Positions 35,268 through 44,671 of a DNA stretch of 64,000 nucleotides are shown piece by piece. Position 1 is the first letter of the stretch; every line of letters begins with the position of its first letter. A program made the translations under genes and the position numbers. The notes under the pieces are model-generated. The model was not told the origin of the DNA, made no database searches, and saw only the letters and a program-made list of their open reading frames with translations. The DNA comes from Kordia sp965224175 (GTDB lineage: Bacteria > Bacteroidota > Bacteroidia > Flavobacteriales > Flavobacteriaceae), in assembly GCF_965224175.1 (NCBI RefSeq), contig NZ_OZ245041.1, forward strand, positions 4,092,001 through 4,156,000, in the 5' to 3' direction.

Positions 35268-36521
35268 ATGAAGAAACTATTATTGGTATTGACCATCGCG
35301 TTTTCGGCTTCGGTAATGTACGCTGGAGGATATAGAGTCGGAGTACAGGGTCATAAGCAATTAGCAATGGGACATACAGGAGTTGCAGTTGTAACAAGTG
35401 CTGAATCAGCATTTTTTAACCCTGCAGGTTTGGTATACTTGGATGGGAAATTAAACGTATCACTTGGAGCAGCAGCTGTGCTGTCAAATACATCATATCA
35501 AAACAGAGAATTCGGATACACAGCAGAAGCTGATAATCCAGTAGGAACTCCGTTTTATGCATATGGATCTTACAAAATTACAGATTGGTTATCTGCTGGA
35601 TTAGCAGTATACACTCCTTACGGAAGTAGAGTAGAGTGGCCAACAGATTGGGAAGGTTCTCACTTAGTAAATGAAATTGAATTGTCGGCAATCTTCGTAC
35701 AGCCTACAATTTCGATTAAAATTACGGATAAATTAAGTGTTGGTGGTGGACCAATATATGTAACTGGAGCTGTAAACTTTAACAGAAACTTATCTAGAAG
35801 TTTAGCAGATGAAGCAGGAAATCGTTCAAATGTAACTATTGATGCTTCTGGTATTAATGCATGGGGATATACCATTGGTGCAATGTTTCGCCCAACGGAA
35901 AATATCAACTTAGGTTTTAACTACCGTTCAAGAATTGATATGGATGTAGAAAGAGGTGATGGTACTGCAGATTTCGAAAACTTACCGGCAGCATTAGCGC
36001 CAGGTTTTGCAGATGGAGATTTTACGGCATCTTTACCGTTACCTGCTGAATTAACTTTTGGAGCTTCTTTTAAGCCAGCTGACAAATGGTTAATTGCTTT
36101 CGATTACACAAGAACATTTTGGGATGCATACGAGTCTTTAGATGTACAATTTTTCAACGCAGCTGGATTATCAAGAAACCCAAGAAATTACAAGAACTCA
36201 TCAATCTATAAAATTGGTGCGCAATATGAAGCAACTCAGAAAGTAACAGTAAGAGCTGGTTTCTATTTTGATGAATCTCCTATAAGAGATGGATTCTTTG
36301 CGCCAGAAACACCAAGACCAGACTCTGTAAACTTCACAGCTGGTTTTTCATATAACTTAAACAGTAGATGGGCAATTGATGCGTCTGTATTATACGTACA
36401 TTCTAACGAAATTGATAACACATACGATAGCTTTGTAGAAGCTGGAAGACGTTTGTCATTTGGAGGAGAATATAAGTCGAATGCTTTAGTAGCAGGAATC
36501 GGAGTGTCGTATAAATTATAA
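35268..36521 (+). CDS. FadL/OmpP1/TodX-family outer-membrane transporter
   Basis: 417 residues: signal peptide (...SVMYAGGY), then the family N-terminal hatch sequence GHTGVAVVTSAESAFFNPAGLVYLDGK with its NPA motif, and a 14-strand barrel to the end (...LVAGIGVSYKL). FadL-type channels take up hydrophobic compounds such as fatty acids or alkanes by lateral diffusion. The gene has its own promoter and is followed after 19 bases by an SGNH lipoprotein, a pairing often seen in Flavobacteria. Confidence 0.93.
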   Translation: MKKLLLVLTIAFSASVMYAGGYRVGVQGHKQLAMGHTGVAVVTSAESAFFNPAGLVYLDGKLNVSLGAAAVLSNTSYQNREFGYTAEADNPVGTPFYAYGSYKITDWLSAGLAVYTPYGSRVEWPTDWEGSHLVNEIELSAIFVQPTISIKITDKLSVGGGPIYVTGAVNFNRNLSRSLADEAGNRSNVTIDASGINAWGYTIGAMFRPTENINLGFNYRSRIDMDVERGDGTADFENLPAALAPGFADGDFTASLPLPAELTFGASFKPADKWLIAFDYTRTFWDAYESLDVQFFNAAGLSRNPRNYKNSSIYKIGAQYEATQKVTVRAGFYFDESPIRDGFFAPETPRPDSVNFTAGFSYNLNSRWAIDASVLYVHSNEIDNTYDSFVEAGRRLSFGGEYKSNALVAGIGVSYKL

Positions 36522-36540
36522 TATCAAAGAGCAGAAAAAG

Positions 36541-38055
36541 ATGAAAAATAATATAAAATATTTAGCAGTATTAGCGCTAGGATTATTTGCTTGCCAACCA
36601 GAGTTTGATAATCCAATTGAGCAAAACGGAACATACACAAGTGGAAGTGTAGACTTTTCTACCTATGTAGCAGTTGGGAACTCGTTAACAGCTGGTTTCA
36701 TGGATGGAACTGTATTTAGAAGCGGTCAACAAAACTCATTTCCAAACATCATGGCAGAGAAATTTGCTTTTGCTGGTGGAGGAACTTTTACACAGCCATC
36801 TTATGATGATGATGTAAATGATTCTGGAGGATTTTTATTAGCAGGAACTCCATTGCCAGGATTTGGAACACGTTTGGTAATTGATGCAAGTCAAGGAGGT
36901 CCAGAAAATTTAAATGTTGCACCAACAATGGAGTTGTCTAACTTACAAGCAACGGCTTATAATAACATGGGAGTTCCTGGAGCAAAATCATTCCATTTAG
37001 GAGCGCCTGGATATGGAGATATTACAAACCTAGCAGTTGGAGCTGCAAATCCTTACTTTGTAAGACATGCAACTACACCAGGGACGACTGTAATTGGTGA
37101 TGCTGTTTCTTTAAATCCTACGTTCTTTTCACTTTGGATAGGAAACAATGATATTTTAGCATATGCTACTTCAGGAGGAGCAGGAGAAGATCAAACAGGA
37201 AACCCAAATGTATTATCGTATGGATTCAATGATATTACTGACCCAGGAGTATTTGCGTTTACGTACCAAGGTTTGATAGACGCATTAACAGCAAACGGAG
37301 CAAAAGGAGTTGTAGCTACATTGCCAGATGTAACATCTATTCCTTACTTTACAACAGTTCCTTACAACCCAATTCCAATGGATGCGCAAACAGCAGCTTT
37401 TGCAAATGGAGCGTATGCACAATATAATGGTGGATTACAATTCGCAGCTGGAAATGGATTAATCACTGCTGCAGAAGTTGCACAACGTACAATTTCTTTC
37501 TCGGCAGGTCAAAATGCAGTTGTAATTATTGATGAAGATTTAACAAATCTTACAGGATTTGGAATTCCAAGCTACAGAATGGCTACAGTTGATGATTTAT
37601 TAGTATTACCTTCTTCTGCAATCATAGGAACATTAGCTGATCCTACAAATCCAGCCTCTATAAACGGAGTTGGAGTACCTTTAGCAGATAACTGGGTATT
37701 AACAGCGACTGAAATTCAATTGGTAAGAAATGCTAGAACTGCATATAATAATACAATTGTTGCTATCGCAGCAGCAAATGATTTAGCAGTAGCTGACATG
37801 GCTGTAAAATTAGAAGAATTAGTTTCTGGTTTACGTACTGCAGACGGACAAATTTATACAAACAACTACTTTGACGGATCTAGTGATGCAATTTCTACAA
37901 CTGTATTCTCTTTGGATGGTGTACATCCAAACTCAAGAGGTTATGCAATTGTAGCTGACGAATTCATTAGAGTAATTAACGAAAAATATGGTGCTGATGT
38001 GCCAAGAGTGACAGCAGGATACTATCCTGGAGTGACAGTAGTTCCATCAAACTAG
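36541..38055 (+). CDS. SGNH/GDSL-type hydrolase lipoprotein
   Basis: 504 residues with a lipobox (ALGLFACQ, Cys18). Block I is YVAVGNSLTAGFMDG, where Asn replaces the usual Asp of GDS and the Ser is the nucleophile. The glycine and asparagine blocks are NMGVPGAKS and LWIGNNDI, and the C-terminal block is LDGVHPNSRGY with catalytic Asp and His. The enzyme should be a surface or periplasmic esterase or lipase. Pairing with the FadL-type channel suggests that it frees hydrophobic products the channel imports (inference). Confidence 0.88.
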   Translation: MKNNIKYLAVLALGLFACQPEFDNPIEQNGTYTSGSVDFSTYVAVGNSLTAGFMDGTVFRSGQQNSFPNIMAEKFAFAGGGTFTQPSYDDDVNDSGGFLLAGTPLPGFGTRLVIDASQGGPENLNVAPTMELSNLQATAYNNMGVPGAKSFHLGAPGYGDITNLAVGAANPYFVRHATTPGTTVIGDAVSLNPTFFSLWIGNNDILAYATSGGAGEDQTGNPNVLSYGFNDITDPGVFAFTYQGLIDALTANGAKGVVATLPDVTSIPYFTTVPYNPIPMDAQTAAFANGAYAQYNGGLQFAAGNGLITAAEVAQRTISFSAGQNAVVIIDEDLTNLTGFGIPSYRMATVDDLLVLPSSAIIGTLADPTNPASINGVGVPLADNWVLTATEIQLVRNARTAYNNTIVAIAAANDLAVADMAVKLEELVSGLRTADGQIYTNNYFDGSSDAISTTVFSLDGVHPNSRGYAIVADEFIRVINEKYGADVPRVTAGYYPGVTVVPSN

Positions 38056-38078
38056 TCGGAAATAAGAAAAATATATAC

Positions 38079-38107
38079 AAAAGCACTGAGAAATCGGTGC
38101 TTTTTTT
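38079..38107 (+). terminator. intrinsic terminator of the FadL-SGNH operon
   Basis: 11-bp stem with one mismatch (38079-38089 with 38094-38104, AAAAGCAC.../...GTGCTTTT), 4-base loop and a T run. Confidence 0.82.
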
Positions 38108-38226
38108 ATGCTTGTATGTGTACAAAAAACTAAGTTCTCTCTAGTGAAAATCGTAAGCTAATGTATAAAGCTTTAAAATTTCTGTAATTGCAGTAAAAAT
38201 AAACTGATACACAATTGTTTAAAAAC

Positions 38227-38257
38227 TTGATTCGCTTGTAAAAATAATGTACTTTTG
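38227..38257 (+). promoter_or_regulatory. promoter of the trigger factor gene
   Basis: TTG at 38227-38229, a 20-base spacer and TACTTTTG at 38250-38257. The ATG of tig is 31 bases downstream. A longer frame opening at 38255 lies inside the promoter and is rejected. Confidence 0.78.
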
Positions 38258-38287
38258 CAACCCAATTTTCATATCACAAAAACGAAG

Positions 38288-39616
38288 ATGAATATAACAA
38301 GAGAAAATATAGACGCGCTAAATGCAGTTGTTAAAGTAAATATCGAAAAAGAAGACTATAACGACAAAGTGACTAAAATCTTAACAGATTACAAAAAAAC
38401 TGCAAACATTCCAGGTTTCAGAAAAGGACATGTGCCAATGGGGTTGGTGAAAAAACAATATGGAAAAGCAGTACTTGTTGATGAGGTAAACAAACTTTTA
38501 CAAGAAGGTTTGAATAAATACCTAGTGGAAGAAAAACTTGATATTCTTGGAAACCCATTACCTAGAATGCAAGAAGAATTTGATTGGGATGCAGAAACAT
38601 TCTCTTTCGAATTTGAATTAGGTTTGGCACCAGAATTTAGTGTTGACTTAAAAGAGAATGCAGTTACACAATATAATATTGTTGCTGATGACAAGATGAT
38701 TGATGGACAAGTAGAGAACATCAGAAAGCAGTACGGAAAATTAATCAGTCAGGATGAAGTTACAGAAGTTTCTGAAGTAACTGGAGTTTTCTCAAATGAA
38801 GAAAAAGAAATTGAAGAAAACGCTACTTTCAGCTTAGATAAAATCAAAGGAAAGAGAAATCTAAATAAATTTGTTGGGACTAAAGTTGGAGAAACATTAA
38901 CTTTAAAAACTAAAGGTTTATTCAATGAAGATAATGATTTGGTAAATTTCTTAAAAGTTTCTAATGAAGATGCAAACGGTTTAGATATCGAAGTAACTTT
39001 CAAGATTAATGAAGCTAACACAAGAGAATTGGCAGAATTAAACCAAGAGTTATTCGATAAGTTATTTGGAGAAGGAAATGTAACTTCTTTAGAAGAAGTG
39101 AAAGAGAAGATCAAAGAAGATGCAGAAAGACAATTTGTACAACAATCTGATCAACGTTTATTGAATGATGTGACAGAAGGATTAATCGAAAATACTAAAT
39201 TCGATTTGCCAGCTGACTTCCTAAAGAAGTGGATTCAATCTGCAGGTGAGCAAGAATTAACGCCAGAGCAAGCTGAAGAAGAATACACAAAATCAGAAAA
39301 AGGATTGCGTTACCAATTAATCCAAGATCGTTTGGTAAAAGATAACGAAGTGCAAGTTCAATTTGAAGATTTAAAAGAATTTTCAAAACAAATGATCAAA
39401 GCACAAATGGCACAATTCGGACAAATGAATCCTAGTGATCAAGAGTTAGAAGATATCGCTGCTAGAATTTTATCAAATCAAGAAGAAGTTCGTAGATTAA
39501 CAGATCAATTGTTAAGTCAAAAATTATTAGAACTTTTCAAAGAAAAAGCAAACCTTAAAAAGAAGGAAGTGACTTACGAAAACTTCGTTAAAGAAGTTTA
39601 CGGAGATAGTCAGTAA
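38288..39616 (+). CDS. tig: trigger factor
   Basis: 442 residues from the ATG at 38288. The chaperone sits at the ribosomal exit tunnel. The N-terminal ribosome-binding signature is IPGFRKGHVPMGLVKKQYG, and the C-terminal two-thirds forms the helical arms. The FKBP-like middle domain is hard to recognise by eye and may be diverged, as in other Bacteroidota. The start was chosen after the promoter at 38250-38257. It is monocistronic with a terminator before clpP, and the order tig-clpP-clpX is conserved across bacteria. Confidence 0.93.
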   Translation: MNITRENIDALNAVVKVNIEKEDYNDKVTKILTDYKKTANIPGFRKGHVPMGLVKKQYGKAVLVDEVNKLLQEGLNKYLVEEKLDILGNPLPRMQEEFDWDAETFSFEFELGLAPEFSVDLKENAVTQYNIVADDKMIDGQVENIRKQYGKLISQDEVTEVSEVTGVFSNEEKEIEENATFSLDKIKGKRNLNKFVGTKVGETLTLKTKGLFNEDNDLVNFLKVSNEDANGLDIEVTFKINEANTRELAELNQELFDKLFGEGNVTSLEEVKEKIKEDAERQFVQQSDQRLLNDVTEGLIENTKFDLPADFLKKWIQSAGEQELTPEQAEEEYTKSEKGLRYQLIQDRLVKDNEVQVQFEDLKEFSKQMIKAQMAQFGQMNPSDQELEDIAARILSNQEEVRRLTDQLLSQKLLELFKEKANLKKKEVTYENFVKEVYGDSQ

Positions 39617-39636
39617 GAAATAAAATACTTATATTT

Positions 39637-39671
39637 AAGGCGTTAAAAATTATTGTTTTAACGCCTTTTTT
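39637..39671 (+). terminator. intrinsic terminator of tig
   Basis: Perfect 12-bp stem (39637-39648 with 39656-39667, AAGGCGTTAAAA/TTTTAACGCCTT) and a T run. Confidence 0.88.
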
Positions 39672-39695
39672 AATCAAAAAATATAAAGACACGAA

Positions 39696-40388
39696 ATGAA
39701 CTATAAGAAAGAATTTCATAAATACGCGACTAAACATCACGGTATCAGTAATATGTACTACGATAAAATTGTAAGTCGCATGTCTCCATCTACATTTGCA
39801 AATCCAGTAGGAATGACTCCATACATCATTGAAGAACGTCAAATGAATGTAGCGCAAATGGACGTGTTCTCTCGATTAATGATGGATAGAATTATATTTC
39901 TAGGAACAGGAATTGATGACCAAGTTGCAAATATTGTACAGGCGCAATTGCTTTTTATGGAAAGTGTAGATTCATCAAAAGACATACAAATTTATATCAA
40001 CTCTCCTGGAGGAAGTGTATATGCAGGTTTAGGAATTTATGATACAATGCAATTCATTAAACCAGATGTAGCAACAATATGTACAGGTATGGCAGCTTCT
40101 ATGGGAGCCGTTTTATTATGTGCAGGACAAGCAGGAAAACGTTCTGGATTAACACATTCAAGAGTGATGATTCACCAACCACTTGGAGGCGCGCAAGGAC
40201 AAGCAAGTGATATTGAAATCACAGCAAGAGAAATCTTAATATTAAAAGAAGAATTATATAAAATCATTTCTAAGCATTCAGGACAATCTTACGAAAAAGT
40301 ATATGAAGACTCAGATAGAGATTACTGGATGAAAGCTGATAAAGCTAAAGAATACGGAATGATTGATGAAATACTTGTTAGAGAATAA
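39696..40388 (+). CDS. clpP: ATP-dependent Clp protease proteolytic subunit
   Basis: 230 residues. The serine peptidase forms the tetradecameric barrel that works with ClpX. The catalytic Ser135 (GMAASMGAVLL), His160 (VMIHQP) and the Asp near 205 (YEDSDRDYWM) are present. An N-terminal stretch of about 30 residues precedes the conserved body, in the range of a propeptide that is removed by self-cleavage. It lies 27 bases before clpX. Confidence 0.96.
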   Translation: MNYKKEFHKYATKHHGISNMYYDKIVSRMSPSTFANPVGMTPYIIEERQMNVAQMDVFSRLMMDRIIFLGTGIDDQVANIVQAQLLFMESVDSSKDIQIYINSPGGSVYAGLGIYDTMQFIKPDVATICTGMAASMGAVLLCAGQAGKRSGLTHSRVMIHQPLGGAQGQASDIEITAREILILKEELYKIISKHSGQSYEKVYEDSDRDYWMKADKAKEYGMIDEILVRE

Positions 40389-40415
40389 TCTCGAATAAGT
40401 CAACAATACGAAATA

Positions 40416-41648
40416 ATGGCGAAAGAAGAATTAGAATGTTCATTCTGTGGTAGAAAAAAACCAGAAACTAATCTGTTGATTGCTGGTTTAGATGCACATA
40501 TCTGCGACAGATGTATAGAGCAAGCTCACGGGATTGTTCTAGAAGAATCAAAACAGTCAAGCAATGATGAATTGTCATCTGAATTGGTACTTCGCAAACC
40601 AAAACAAATCAAAGCATTCTTGGACGAATTTATTATCGGTCAAGGAGCAACAAAAAAAGTAATGTCGGTTGCTGTGTATAATCACTACAAGCGATTATTA
40701 CAAGCGCCAACAAATGATGATATTGAAATTCAAAAGAGTAATATCATTATGGTTGGGCAAACAGGAACTGGGAAAACCTTAATGGCAAAAACCATTGCAC
40801 GTATGTTAAATGTTCCGTTAGCAATAGTTGACGCAACAGTTTTAACTGAAGCAGGTTATGTTGGAGAAGATGTAGAAAGTATCCTAACACGTTTGTTGCA
40901 AGCTGCAGATTATAATTTGGAAAAAGCAGAACGAGGAATCGTATTTATTGATGAAATTGATAAAATTGCACGTAAAAGTGATAATCCTTCAATTACACGA
41001 GATGTTTCTGGAGAAGGTGTGCAACAAGCATTACTAAAACTTCTTGAAGGAACTGTTGTAAACGTTCCGCCAAAAGGAGGAAGAAAACATCCAGATCAAA
41101 AATTTATCGAAGTAAATACGGAAAATATCTTATTTATTGCCGGTGGAGCTTTTGATGGTATTGATCGTGTAATTACACGTAGATTAAACATGCAGGCTGT
41201 TGGATATAGTGCTTCCAAAGATGAAGAAGCAATTGATAGCGACAACTTGTTGCAATACATCATTCCAAAAGATTTAAAAGATTTCGGGTTAATTCCAGAG
41301 ATTATAGGTCGTTTGCCAGTATTGACACATATGAATCCGTTAGATGCAAACACATTACGTGCTATTTTAACGGAGCCTAAAAATGCGATTATCAAACAAT
41401 ACAAAAAATTATTCGCTATGGATAATATTGAGTTTGATATCACGGAAGGCGCGTTAGAATTCATCGTGGAAAAAGCAATTCAATACAAACTTGGTGCGCG
41501 CGGATTACGTTCACTATGTGAAACAATCTTAACAGATGCGATGTTTGATTTGCCTGGATCAGAAGAAAAAGAATTAAAAATCACGAAAACATACGCTGAA
41601 AAAAAGCTATCGAAAGTAGCAATTAAAAAGTTAAAAGCAGTATCATAA
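40416..41648 (+). CDS. clpX: ATP-dependent Clp protease ATP-binding subunit ClpX
   Basis: 410 residues, normal length. The N-terminal C4 zinc domain (Cys8, Cys11, Cys30, Cys33) recognises substrates. The AAA+ core has Walker A GQTGTGKT, Walker B IVFIDEIDKIA and sensor and arginine-finger regions (FIAGGAFDGIDRVITRRL). The ClpP-docking loop IGRLP is near 300. It unfolds tagged proteins for ClpP. Only 10 bases separate it from the LytTR gene downstream. Confidence 0.97.
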   Translation: MAKEELECSFCGRKKPETNLLIAGLDAHICDRCIEQAHGIVLEESKQSSNDELSSELVLRKPKQIKAFLDEFIIGQGATKKVMSVAVYNHYKRLLQAPTNDDIEIQKSNIIMVGQTGTGKTLMAKTIARMLNVPLAIVDATVLTEAGYVGEDVESILTRLLQAADYNLEKAERGIVFIDEIDKIARKSDNPSITRDVSGEGVQQALLKLLEGTVVNVPPKGGRKHPDQKFIEVNTENILFIAGGAFDGIDRVITRRLNMQAVGYSASKDEEAIDSDNLLQYIIPKDLKDFGLIPEIIGRLPVLTHMNPLDANTLRAILTEPKNAIIKQYKKLFAMDNIEFDITEGALEFIVEKAIQYKLGARGLRSLCETILTDAMFDLPGSEEKELKITKTYAEKKLSKVAIKKLKAVS

Positions 41649-41658
41649 AACAACGATA

Positions 41659-42468
41659 ATGCACATACAGAATTTTTATATCCAATCAATAAGAAAACAA
41701 TTATTGATTGGATTTTTTGTTGGACTTTGGGTGTTTATATTCTTCTACTATGTAGAGCCATTCGATATGTACGAGTTGCCGCCACCAGATCGAATATTCG
41801 CCGTATTTGGTTATACTGCGGTTGGAATACTTACGTACATCTTTACAATTCCAATTCAACGATTATTATACAAGCTTGCAGGAACTTGGACTTTTTTGCA
41901 AGAAGGACTATTTATCCTTTCATTACTTATAATTGGTGGAGGAATAGGGTACTTGTTCTTTAAATTTATTTTACTTGAAAACGACCCGTATGCGCATACT
42001 TTTTCTTATTTCTTCTTTCAAAACGTTATTCCTACCGTTTTTCTCATGATTCCAGTCATCATTTTTTTAAGATGGATGTTTAGTGAAAAAACTATTGTAG
42101 AAACAACTTCTGATACAAAAGAACGTGTCATTGTCATAAAAGGAGAAAACAAAGCAGAAGTATTGCATATCAAAGAAACGGAACTTGTTTTTATAGAATC
42201 GGCAAACAATTATGTAAAAGTGTTTTATATATTAAATGATGAATTGAAAAGTGAACTCTTCCGGAATAAAATATCTGTGTTGCAAAAAGAATTTCCATTC
42301 TTGCTAAAAACACATCGTTCATTCTTAATCAATCCAATTCATTTTTTAGAGTGGAAACGAGAATCTTCTCAAACAATTCTAATTTTAAAGCCAGAAACTA
42401 CAGAAATTCCGGTGTCGAAAACCTATAAGAAGCTCTTGGTTGAAAAATTCATTAATCCCGCAGAATAA
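41659..42468 (+). CDS. membrane-anchored LytTR transcription regulator
   Basis: 269 residues: four membrane helices (about 14-32, 48-68, 78-100, 114-135), a short linker, and a C-terminal LytTR DNA-binding domain (about 155-265, with ELVFIESANNYVKVFYI and FPFLLKTHRSFLINP). There is no receiver domain, so the signal is probably sensed in or at the membrane. It starts 10 bases after clpX, which places a membrane regulator in the clp transcript. Homologous LytTR domain architecture exists in other Bacteroidota; targets are unknown. Confidence 0.88.
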   Translation: MHIQNFYIQSIRKQLLIGFFVGLWVFIFFYYVEPFDMYELPPPDRIFAVFGYTAVGILTYIFTIPIQRLLYKLAGTWTFLQEGLFILSLLIIGGGIGYLFFKFILLENDPYAHTFSYFFFQNVIPTVFLMIPVIIFLRWMFSEKTIVETTSDTKERVIVIKGENKAEVLHIKETELVFIESANNYVKVFYILNDELKSELFRNKISVLQKEFPFLLKTHRSFLINPIHFLEWKRESSQTILILKPETTEIPVSKTYKKLLVEKFINPAE

Positions 42469-42586
42469 ACCATTCGCCAAAGCGTAAAAATTTCACCACT
42501 CAAACCGATTCATTCGCCACAAATAGTTGTAAACACTGGAAAAATGCCTGAATATTGAACTGTCAAAACAATTAAAACAGTTTAGT

Positions 42587-43855
42587 ATGCAGAAGAAAAT
42601 ATTTAGAATATTCGCCCTAACATTATTAATAATTACCACTTTTTATTGTGAAAGTTGTACCATGGTGTATCGATCTATTGCGCATGGACAAGCAGACGTT
42701 ACAGATAATGAATGGCAGCCAAATGTTACTGTAGAAAAAGGAGCAGAAGATTTTATGTTTGCTGCTAAAACCGATGCCGAATTGGCTACTTTTTTAGATG
42801 AAGCTTTGGAAGAAAGTAATACGAATGCTTTTATGGTAATTAGAAATGATACCATTGTTTATGAAAAGTATTTCAATGAATATAATGAAAACTCATTATT
42901 AACGTCGTTTTCGGTTGCAAAATCATTTGTATCAGCGTTGGTAGGAATCGCCCAAGAAGAAGGTTTGTTGAACGAAAATGAGCCGATTACAACGTACTTG
43001 CCAGAATTATTGAAACAAGACCAAGATTTTGCTAAAATCACCGTAAAACACCTATTAAACATGCAAAGCGGGATTAAATTTGATGAATATCCGCGTATCA
43101 ATCCATTTACAGGAATGGCTCGTTTGTACTACGGAACTAACATTCGTACAAAAATCACACATGGAATGACGATTGAAGAAGCACCAGGTCGTTTCAATTA
43201 CAGAAGTATAGATACACAAGTATTAGGTGTTATTTTAGAACGCGTGACTAAAATGCCATTAGAACAATATCTATCACAAAAAATATGGAAACCACTCGGA
43301 ATGAAGTCAGATGCAACATGGACAGTAGATAGCGAACGTAACAAAATGGTAAAAGCATTCTGTTGTTTAAACGCCACGACAGAAGATTTTGCGAAATTTG
43401 GAAGGTTATATCTAAATCGAGGAACATATAATGGAGTGCAAATTGTTCCGGAAGCTTGGGTAGCAAAAACAAATAGTGGAAAGAAAATATACGCACATTC
43501 TGACTATAAAAATAAATGGTGGACAAATTCACATTATGACATCTTTGAAACAGAAGCAGAAGGGAAAGCGTATGCGGTAGCAAACAATAAAGACTTTCTA
43601 AAAGCTAAAAAACTAAAAAATGGTAAATATGTATCGCATTTTCAAGGCGATGATTACAATGCATTAGGAATCCTTGGGCAGTATGTATATGTGAATCCTA
43701 TAGAAAATATCATTGTGGTTCGTTTAGGAGATTCTTGGCGTAACAAAAGATTCTACCTTTCAGAATTAATCTATACCTATGTTGGAAATGGACGCTATAA
43801 GAAGATGTTACCTAAAAAGACTGAACAGCAAAGTAAACGTATAAAACAAATCTAA
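42587..43855 (+). CDS. serine hydrolase, class C beta-lactamase/esterase fold
   Basis: 422 residues with an export signal; Cys21 or Cys24 (TFYCESC) could be a lipobox. The SxxK motif is Ser109-Val-Ala-Lys112 (TSFSVAKSFVSALVG). The second motif is YRS (FNYRSIDTQVLG) in place of YxN, and the third triad is not the standard KTG, which favours an esterase or peptidase over a true beta-lactamase. It is periplasmic or surface-bound. It is transcribed alone and ends in a terminator. Confidence 0.87.
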   Translation: MQKKIFRIFALTLLIITTFYCESCTMVYRSIAHGQADVTDNEWQPNVTVEKGAEDFMFAAKTDAELATFLDEALEESNTNAFMVIRNDTIVYEKYFNEYNENSLLTSFSVAKSFVSALVGIAQEEGLLNENEPITTYLPELLKQDQDFAKITVKHLLNMQSGIKFDEYPRINPFTGMARLYYGTNIRTKITHGMTIEEAPGRFNYRSIDTQVLGVILERVTKMPLEQYLSQKIWKPLGMKSDATWTVDSERNKMVKAFCCLNATTEDFAKFGRLYLNRGTYNGVQIVPEAWVAKTNSGKKIYAHSDYKNKWWTNSHYDIFETEAEGKAYAVANNKDFLKAKKLKNGKYVSHFQGDDYNALGILGQYVYVNPIENIIVVRLGDSWRNKRFYLSELIYTYVGNGRYKKMLPKKTEQQSKRIKQI

Positions 43856-43876
43856 TACGTAATCATATCTGAACTA

Positions 43877-43904
43877 AAAAAAAGCCCTGAAAAGGGCTTT
43901 TTTT
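43877..43904 (+). terminator. intrinsic terminator of the serine hydrolase gene
   Basis: 12-bp stem 43877-43888 with 43893-43904 (AGCCCT/AGGGCT core) on a GAAA loop, with A and T runs. Confidence 0.9.
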
Positions 43905-43985
43905 AGTTTTTAAAACTTTAAGACATTAGTCTCTAAAACACAAACTAGTCGTGTATTCATAAGAGTATTTATTATATTGCTAATT

Positions 43986-44606
43986 ATGAAATCAAAACTT
44001 GAACTCCCAAAAACGCTCCGTCTTTTAGAATCCTCTGAAGCTCCAAGAGACTTGGCAGTTTTAGAAAGAATTAAATTAAGTAAAACAGCTAATATAGTAG
44101 AAGGTTATACTTTGTTTCAAAATGATCCTAATTCAGAGTTTGCCTTTAAATTCTTTGCAGAAATAAATATTAACAATTCGCGACTTTGGGATTTGTTTTT
44201 GTCACTTTGTGATGAATTGCCAACAGAAGCTTCTCTTATTTTTAATGTCGTTGATGGAGATCCGAATTATGGCGAATACACAGAAAAGTTTGAAATATTA
44301 GATTTTTTAAAGGATTATAAAACAGAAATAGTTTTAGATACTTTAATGGAAATAGGAATGATTTTTCATACAGAAAATGAACTCATAGAAGTATTTATAG
44401 CAGATTGTAAATATATTAAATTTTGGGGAGTCAATGAATCTTCTTTCTTGAAAATTATGGAATCATTTTCTTTGAAAAAAGTTGAAGATATTAAATTTAT
44501 TGATGAATATCCAAAGGTGAGAGAAAGTTTATTTATTTCTGAAAATGATGTAAAAAAGCCAGAAGAGTTCATGAAAATTTTAGATGAAAAATTTCAGTTT
44601 GTGTAA
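43986..44606 (+). CDS. hypothetical cytoplasmic protein
   Basis: 206 residues from the ATG at 43986; the longer frame starts at a TTG with no support. It is acidic and globular, with no signal peptide or membrane segment. Visible stretches include LFLSLCDELPTEASLIFNVVDGDPNYGEY and a C-terminal half rich in short helices. I do not recognise a family. The size, the acidity and the isolation between two terminators recall immunity-type proteins of the kind at the end of the window, but no specific motif proves that. Confidence 0.7.
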   Translation: MKSKLELPKTLRLLESSEAPRDLAVLERIKLSKTANIVEGYTLFQNDPNSEFAFKFFAEININNSRLWDLFLSLCDELPTEASLIFNVVDGDPNYGEYTEKFEILDFLKDYKTEIVLDTLMEIGMIFHTENELIEVFIADCKYIKFWGVNESSFLKIMESFSLKKVEDIKFIDEYPKVRESLFISENDVKKPEEFMKILDEKFQFV

Positions 44607-44616
44607 ATAACAAAAT

Positions 44617-44646
44617 AAAAAAGGAACGCAAACGCGTTCCTTTTTT
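44617..44646. terminator. intrinsic terminator shared by convergent genes
   Basis: Perfect 13-bp stem (44617-44629 with 44634-44646, AAGGAACGC/GCGTTCCTT core) with A and T runs on both sides. It lies between the unknown gene (plus) and the OmpA gene (minus), so it can act in both directions. Confidence 0.9.
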
Positions 44647-44671
44647 TGGGCAATATCAGTATTATTTACAA

